NCBI GenBank assembly: GCA_910589275.1 | Contig: CAJUTH010000002.1 | Coordinates: 1-64,000 of the forward strand | Origin: an uncultured Dorea sp. | GTDB taxonomy: Bacteria > Bacillota > Clostridia > Lachnospirales > Lachnospiraceae | Direction: 5' to 3' | DNA length: 64,000 bases | In this document: positions 63,762 to 64,000 of the stretch, piece after piece | Position numbering within the stretch: the stretch's first letter is position 1 | How the letters are laid out: every line of letters begins with the position of its first letter | The notes under the pieces: generated by a model | What the model saw: only the letters and a program-made list of their open reading frames with translations | The model's database searches: none | What the model was told of the DNA's origin: nothing | Program-made: the position numbers and the translations under genes

Positions 63762-64000
63762 ATGGGATTTCAGATAACACCAAAGGAATATGTGGACTAT
63801 CTCGTTCTGGCCGGGGAAGAAATTGAAAAAAACGGTGATTATGTGACGGCGCTGGACGCTAAGACCGGAGACGGAGATCACTGGGTAAACTTAAATGCCG
63901 GGTTTCAGAAGCTGATCGCTATTCAGGAAGAGTTAAAGGAAATGGAACTTGCTCCCATGATGAAAAAAATCGGCATGACGCTGATGTCGGCAATCGGAGG
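63762..64000 (+). CDS. dhaL: Dihydroxyacetone kinase, DhaL subunit (runs off the window)
   Basis: Partial: 79 codons are visible. The nucleotide-binding motif AKTGDGDHWVNLNAGF is present, with the Asp cluster that holds Mg and ADP; Trp replaces the usual Gly after DGDH. It starts at ATG 63762, four bases after dhaK. Whether the phosphate donor is a PTS-linked DhaM protein or ATP depends on genes beyond the window. Confidence 0.85.
   Translation, partial: MGFQITPKEYVDYLVLAGEEIEKNGDYVTALDAKTGDGDHWVNLNAGFQKLIAIQEELKEMELAPMMKKIGMTLMSAIG

Overview
The window comes from a low-to-mid GC Firmicute, most likely a Lachnospiraceae-type gut Clostridium. The signs are the str and rpoBC ribosomal/RNA-polymerase blocks, Shine-Dalgarno starts throughout, phosphotransferase (PTS) sugar loci, and the close relatives recognisable for many proteins. 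The genus is inference. No tRNA, rRNA, CRISPR array, transposase or intact site-specific recombinase was seen.

Layout. (1) 1-4321: a signalling operon with a CHASE2 class III nucleotide cyclase, a metallo-beta-lactamase-fold hydrolase and a GAF/HD-GYP phosphodiesterase. (2) 4334-16869: rplJ-rplL behind an L10 leader, a Na+/phosphate cotransporter with its own terminator, then rpoB-rpoC behind a strong promoter and a structured leader, followed by an XRE-type regulator, an HD hydrolase and a VanZ-like protein. (3) 17062-21937: rpsL, rpsG, fusA and tuf, with an unexplained reading frame between rpsL and rpsG. (4) 21883-31309: an AT-rich integrated island at the 3' end of tuf. It is bounded by a second, diverged copy of the last 57 bases of tuf and by 18-bp GGTGCCA-type repeats just inside each end. 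It holds decayed mobilisation genes (frameshifted XRE regulator, truncated AAA/primase, relaxase without its catalytic core), a BsuBI/PstI-type restriction-modification pair, and a SIR2-HerA antiphage pair with a third, tightly coupled KTSC-domain gene. No integrase remains. (5) 31705-36817: a SWIM/SNF2 helicase, an AraC regulator and a 42-residue small protein. (6) 36872-46232: sucrose/raffinose use, comprising sucrose PTS EIIBCA plus GH32 hydrolase on the minus strand, and two AraC regulators, a GPH sugar symporter and a GH36 alpha-galactosidase on the plus strand. (7) 46266-47694: a YitT-like membrane protein, two tandem type I toxin-antitoxin modules (holin-like peptides of 27 and 28 residues with overlapping antisense RNAs), and a strongly folded 157-bp inverted-repeat element. 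(8) 47814-56355: a membrane-anchored protein, deoD, DUF3783, leucine-rich repeat, VWA and MoxR-like AAA genes, a putative metal exporter, a Na+/alanine symporter and a 52-residue rubredoxin. (9) 56422-64000: a LevR-type sigma-54 activator and EIIA diverging from EIIB, EIIC, a class II aldolase, a small membrane protein, DhaK and the start of DhaL.

How the parts work together. Region 9 reads as one regulon. The LevR-type activator has the GAFTGA motif, and there are two near-identical -24/-12 sigma-54 promoters, one facing each way, with a nested dyad between them that looks like the activator site. The gene set (galactitol-type PTS, fuculose-phosphate-type aldolase, dihydroxyacetone-kinase subunits) suggests uptake of a sugar or polyol and its cleavage to, or phosphorylation as, a three- or four-carbon ketose; the substrate cannot be read from sequence. 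The island in region 4 has evidently been kept for defence after its transfer functions decayed. The most promising leads are the SIR2-HerA-KTSC operon and its tuf attachment site, the divergent sigma-54 regulon, and the tandem toxin-antitoxin modules.
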